Shown one piece after another: positions 32,050-34,885 of a stretch of DNA of 34,885 nucleotides. The notes under the pieces were generated by a model, which was not told the origin of the DNA, made no database searches, and saw nothing but the letters and a program-made list of their open reading frames with translations. The translations under genes and the position numbers were made by a program. Location: positions 1 through 34,885 of the forward strand of contig JAFEFH010000021.1 of assembly GCA_018240695.1 (NCBI GenBank). Reading direction: 5' to 3'. The stretch's first letter is position 1; the number at the start of each line of letters is the position of its first letter. Origin of the DNA: Pseudomonadota bacterium (GTDB lineage: Bacteria; Pseudomonadota; Alphaproteobacteria; Reyranellales; Reyranellaceae).

Positions 32050-33495
32050 CTTCTGCATCTGCTGGAGATTGAGCGGACGGCCGGCGCGGCCGCCGCCTTC
32101 CTTGCCGTCGCGCCAGGCGATGGCGCCGTTGCACAACACGGTGTCGATGCCCTTCGCCGGGGCGATCGGCTTTTCGAACGTCGCCGTGTCGATCACGGTC
32201 GCCGGATCGAATACGCAGATGTCGGCGTAGTAGCCGGCCTTCACTTCACCGCGCTTGGCGAGATGGAAACGCTGCGCCGAGTAGGACGTCATGCGGCGCA
32301 CCGCATCCTCGAGCGGGAACAGCTTGAGGTCGCGCGAGTAGTGGCCGAGCACGCGCGGGAAGGTGCCCCACAGGCGCGGATGCGGATGGGCATCGAAGGG
32401 AATGCCGTCTGACCCGATCATCGCGCCGGGATGGCTCATCGCCGACTGCACGTCCTTCTCGTCCATCATGAAGTAGATGGCGCCCGCCGGCTGGATGCGG
32501 TCGGCCGCCTCCTTCATCGAACAGCCCATCTCCTTGGCGATCTCGGCGAGGTCGCGGCCGCTCATGCCCGGAACCTTGTCGGACCAGGTGATCAGCACCT
32601 TGTCGGCGCGGTCGAGCATGTCGGAGCGCAGGATCGTCGAGCCGGCGACATAAGGATAGACGTCGAAGGCGATCTGCTGCTTCTTCATCGCCTCGGTGAA
32701 CTTCGGCAGCGTCTCGCGCATGCGGCCGAAGTTCGTTCTGCCCGAGCATTTGTGGTGCGAGACGATGATCTCGGCGCCGGCGCGGCGGCCGATCTCGAAG
32801 GTCTCGTCCATCGCCTTGATGATGTGATCGCCCTCGTCGCGCATGTGGGCGGTATAGACGCCGCCATGACGGCCCAGAGGCGCCGCGACCTCGGCGACCT
32901 CGTCGGTGGAGGCGGCGTTGGACACGGCGTAGAACAGGCCGCTCGACATGCCGATGGCGCCCTGGCCGAGGCTCTGGTCGAGCAGCTCGTTCATCTGCTT
33001 GATCTCGCCCGCCGTCGCGACGCGATTGAGGTCGTCGCCCATCGTCGTGAGACGCAAGGTGCCGTGGCCGATCAGGAAGGCGCCGTTGATGGCGGGCTTC
33101 GCCGCCTCGACCTTGCCGGCGAAGGTGCTGAAGTCCTTGCAGATGTTCTCGCGCTTCTTGACGATCAGCGACATCCAGTGGCCGACGTCGGGCTTGGTAT
33201 AGGGCGCGGCGGAGACGCCGCAATTGCCGCACACCACGGTGGTCACGCCCTGGCTGGCCTTCATCGCCATCGTCGGATTGTCGATCAGCGCGGTGTCGTC
33301 GTGCGTGTGCACGTCGATGAAGCCCGGCGCCACGACCTTGCCCCTGGCGTCGATCTCGTTGTCGCCCTTCAGCGAGCCCGGCGCCTCGACCGCGGCGATG
33401 CGGTCCCCTTTGATGGCGACGTCGGCGGCGAACATCTTCTTGCCGGTGCCGTCGGCCACCTGGCCGTTGCGGATGACGATATCGTATGCGGCCAT
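32035..33495 (-). CDS. N-acyl-D-amino-acid deacylase family amidohydrolase (486 aa)
   Basis: A two-domain metallo-amidohydrolase of the D-aminoacylase family. It has the N-terminal small beta domain, then DVHTHDD (His63, His65), VVCGNCGVS (Cys92, the typical cysteine ligand), GIGMSSGLFY-like loop, TAHMRDEGD (His217), IVSHHK (His247/His248) and GSDGIPFDAHPHPR (Asp363). Family members hydrolyse N-acyl-D-amino acids to D-amino acids. The C-terminal block ADICVFDPATV is typical. ATG 33495 has GGGAGA about 9 nt upstream and lies 15 nt after the M81 peptidase stop, so both are likely cotranscribed and may act on the same peptide or amide. The precise substrate is unknown. Confidence 0.92.
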   Translation of the reverse strand: MAAYDIVIRNGQVADGTGKKMFAADVAIKGDRIAAVEAPGSLKGDNEIDARGKVVAPGFIDVHTHDDTALIDNPTMAMKASQGVTTVVCGNCGVSAAPYTKPDVGHWMSLIVKKRENICKDFSTFAGKVEAAKPAINGAFLIGHGTLRLTTMGDDLNRVATAGEIKQMNELLDQSLGQGAIGMSSGLFYAVSNAASTDEVAEVAAPLGRHGGVYTAHMRDEGDHIIKAMDETFEIGRRAGAEIIVSHHKCSGRTNFGRMRETLPKFTEAMKKQQIAFDVYPYVAGSTILRSDMLDRADKVLITWSDKVPGMSGRDLAEIAKEMGCSMKEAADRIQPAGAIYFMMDEKDVQSAMSHPGAMIGSDGIPFDAHPHPRLWGTFPRVLGHYSRDLKLFPLEDAVRRMTSYSAQRFHLAKRGEVKAGYYADICVFDPATVIDTATFEKPIAPAKGIDTVLCNGAIAWRDGKEGGGRAGRPLNLQQMQKEAKS

Positions 33496-33510
33496 GATGG
33501 CGGTTCTCCC

Positions 33511-34885
33511 TTACGCGTCGTTGCGGCCGAGCCGCATGTCCAGATCGAACGGATAGAGCGGACGCTTCACCCGCTCGTACTTGAAGAGCTTGAGGTCCGA
33601 GGCGGTGCAGCCGTCGCCGTCGCACATCACGATGTGCTTGGCGATCGGCTCGAAGCCGGCACGGAAATGCTGGCGCGACTTGATCAGCACGTACTTCTTG
33701 CGCCGCGGATCGATGCCGCAATGGGTGAAGCAGCCGAGATCGTAGGGTTCGCTGCGCTTCTCGGAGACCACGATCTGCATCTTGCCGGTGTCGAGCACCG
33801 CCGTGCGGCCCATGCGGACGGTCGTGCCTGTCGCCATCGGGCCGGTCACCACGAACTGGCCGTCGGTGATCGCCTTCACTTTGCCGGTGACCTTGAGCGG
33901 CTTGCCCTTGAGGCCCATCGCCGGCATGTCGATCTTGCCGCCGAGTTCGATCGTCACCTCGGCGCCGACGCCCGCCTCGATCATCTGCTCGACGCAGGCG
34001 GGATCGCAGATCGGGCCGGCGCAGGCATCCTCGAGACCCTGCTTCATCGCTTCCTCGATCACGCTCATCACATCCTGCGTGCCGCCGGACGCGGTGTTGT
34101 CGCCATGGTCTGCCATCACCACCGGATAGTCGGTGTAGCCCTTGGCGCGGCCGACCTGGACCGACAGCGGCTCGGGATGGAACAGGAAGCCCTCGCGCTT
34201 CTCCCACGCCGTATCGAGAATGCGGTTCAGCAGGATCTCGCCCTCGGCCGTGCGCTTGTCGCAGACGATCACGGAAGAGAGGGCGAGGTGAGGGATGTCG
34301 GCCTGCGGGAAGCCGCCGAACACCGAGGCATTCAGCACCTGGCCGCCGTCCTCGGCCTGGTTGGCCATGCCCATCAGCGTCTTCATCGGCTCGCGCGACG
34401 GCGTATGGACCAGCGAACTGCTCATGATCGGGCGCGTGCCCCAGATCAGTTTCGGCTCGACCTCGCCGGCCAGTGCCCGCATCAGCGTGCGGCCCGCGCG
34501 GCGCGCGGTGTCGGCCATGTCAATGTGCGGATAGGTTCGGTAGCCCGTCATCACCGTGGCGCCCTTGATCATCGCCTCGGTCATCTGGGTGTGGAAATCG
34601 AGGGCGACGGCGATCGGCACGTCGGGGGCGATGGCGCGGATGCGGTTGAGCAGCTCGCCTTCGCCGTCGTCATATTCTTCGGCGACCATCGCGCCGTGCA
34701 GCGCCAAGAGGACGGCGTCGCAGCCCTTCCTGATCTCGTCGACGATCGCCGTCGTCATCTGCGCATAGGCCGCCTTGGTCACGAGGCCCGACGGGTTGGC
34801 CGACGCCGCCATCGGGACGGTGAACTCGGCCCCGGCCTTGCGGGCCACCTCGATGAAGCCGCCCAGGGAGGTGTTGGTCCCCTCG
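33511..34885 (-). CDS. M81-family (MlrC-like) metallopeptidase, 5' partial at right edge
   Basis: The M81/DUF1485 family includes MlrC, which cleaves linearised microcystin breakdown products. The visible 457 residues contain LLALHGAMVAEEYDDGEGELL, VALDFHTQ, GYRTYPHIDMADTA, ADHGDNTASGG and a long C-terminal MlrC domain ending DLDMRLGRNDA. The frame is open to the window edge, where it reads EGTNTSLGGFIEVARKAGAE. The family normally starts about 30-40 residues earlier, near a GGFQHETNTF motif, so the true start is outside the window and the GTG at 34848 is not the start. It is followed after 15 nt by the D-amino-acid deacylase gene in the same direction. Confidence 0.92.
   Translation of the reverse strand, partial: EGTNTSLGGFIEVARKAGAEFTVPMAASANPSGLVTKAAYAQMTTAIVDEIRKGCDAVLLALHGAMVAEEYDDGEGELLNRIRAIAPDVPIAVALDFHTQMTEAMIKGATVMTGYRTYPHIDMADTARRAGRTLMRALAGEVEPKLIWGTRPIMSSSLVHTPSREPMKTLMGMANQAEDGGQVLNASVFGGFPQADIPHLALSSVIVCDKRTAEGEILLNRILDTAWEKREGFLFHPEPLSVQVGRAKGYTDYPVVMADHGDNTASGGTQDVMSVIEEAMKQGLEDACAGPICDPACVEQMIEAGVGAEVTIELGGKIDMPAMGLKGKPLKVTGKVKAITDGQFVVTGPMATGTTVRMGRTAVLDTGKMQIVVSEKRSEPYDLGCFTHCGIDPRRKKYVLIKSRQHFRAGFEPIAKHIVMCDGDGCTASDLKLFKYERVKRPLYPFDLDMRLGRNDA

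Noticed and set aside
32246..34207. Open frame of 653 codons on the minus strand overlapping the deacylase and M81 genes
   Set aside because: It is another reading frame across both real genes; its translation is Arg-rich without motifs, and the two real frames have clear catalytic motifs.

Overview
This is a GC-rich chromosomal segment with no rRNA, tRNA, CRISPR array or insertion sequence that I can see. The gene content suggests an alphaproteobacterium, perhaps a Rhodospirillales/Reyranella-like organism. The evidence is a DksA of the zinc-ligand-poor alphaproteobacterial form, an EipB/DUF1849 envelope protein, a DUF3553 protein, a solo PdeM-type phosphoesterase and a bufferin (bufABC) operon. 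The genus is inference only.

Region 1 (1-16407, minus strand) is a modular type I polyketide synthase locus read right to left. A type II thioesterase comes first, then a 3283-aa PKS (ACP-KS-AT-cMT-KR-ACP-KS-DH-ER-KR-ACP), then a 1930-aa PKS (KS-degenerate DH-ER-like-KR-ACP-KR), then the first 19 codons of a third PKS gene running off the left edge. The PKS genes are joined by 4-base ATGA and GTGA stop/start overlaps. Only one acyltransferase domain is visible for three KS-containing modules.

Region 2 (16705-20102, plus strand), divergent from the PKS operon, holds two small charged proteins (one basic, one with a poly-Asp tail), an ABC1/UbiB-type kinase with C-terminal membrane helices, and a Sfp-type phosphopantetheinyl transferase. 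The last two overlap by one base (TGATG). The transferase can supply the ACP prosthetic group for the PKS.

Region 3 (20099-26258, minus strand) is a compact operon: DNA photolyase, FAD-dependent amine-oxidase-like protein, DUF1365 protein, cyclopropane-fatty-acid-synthase-type methyltransferase and GPH-family MFS transporter. This set resembles the membrane-lipid and photo-oxidative stress clusters of other alphaproteobacteria, but no ECF sigma/ChrR pair is present here.

Region 4 (26333-29575) contains housekeeping and accessory genes in mixed orientation: EipB, PdeM, a 2-keto-4-pentenoate-hydratase-like protein, a MobA-like nucleotidyltransferase and a DUF3553 protein whose 3' end overlaps mobA antiparallel.

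Region 5 (29606-31401, plus strand) is a bufferin-type RiPP operon, bufA1-bufB-bufC, without an adjacent bufD.

Region 6 (31481-34885) has dksA with a promoter and a leader hairpin, a perfect 12-bp convergent terminator hairpin, and then a minus-strand pair: an M81 (MlrC-like) metallopeptidase, 5' partial at the right edge, and an N-acyl-D-amino-acid deacylase.
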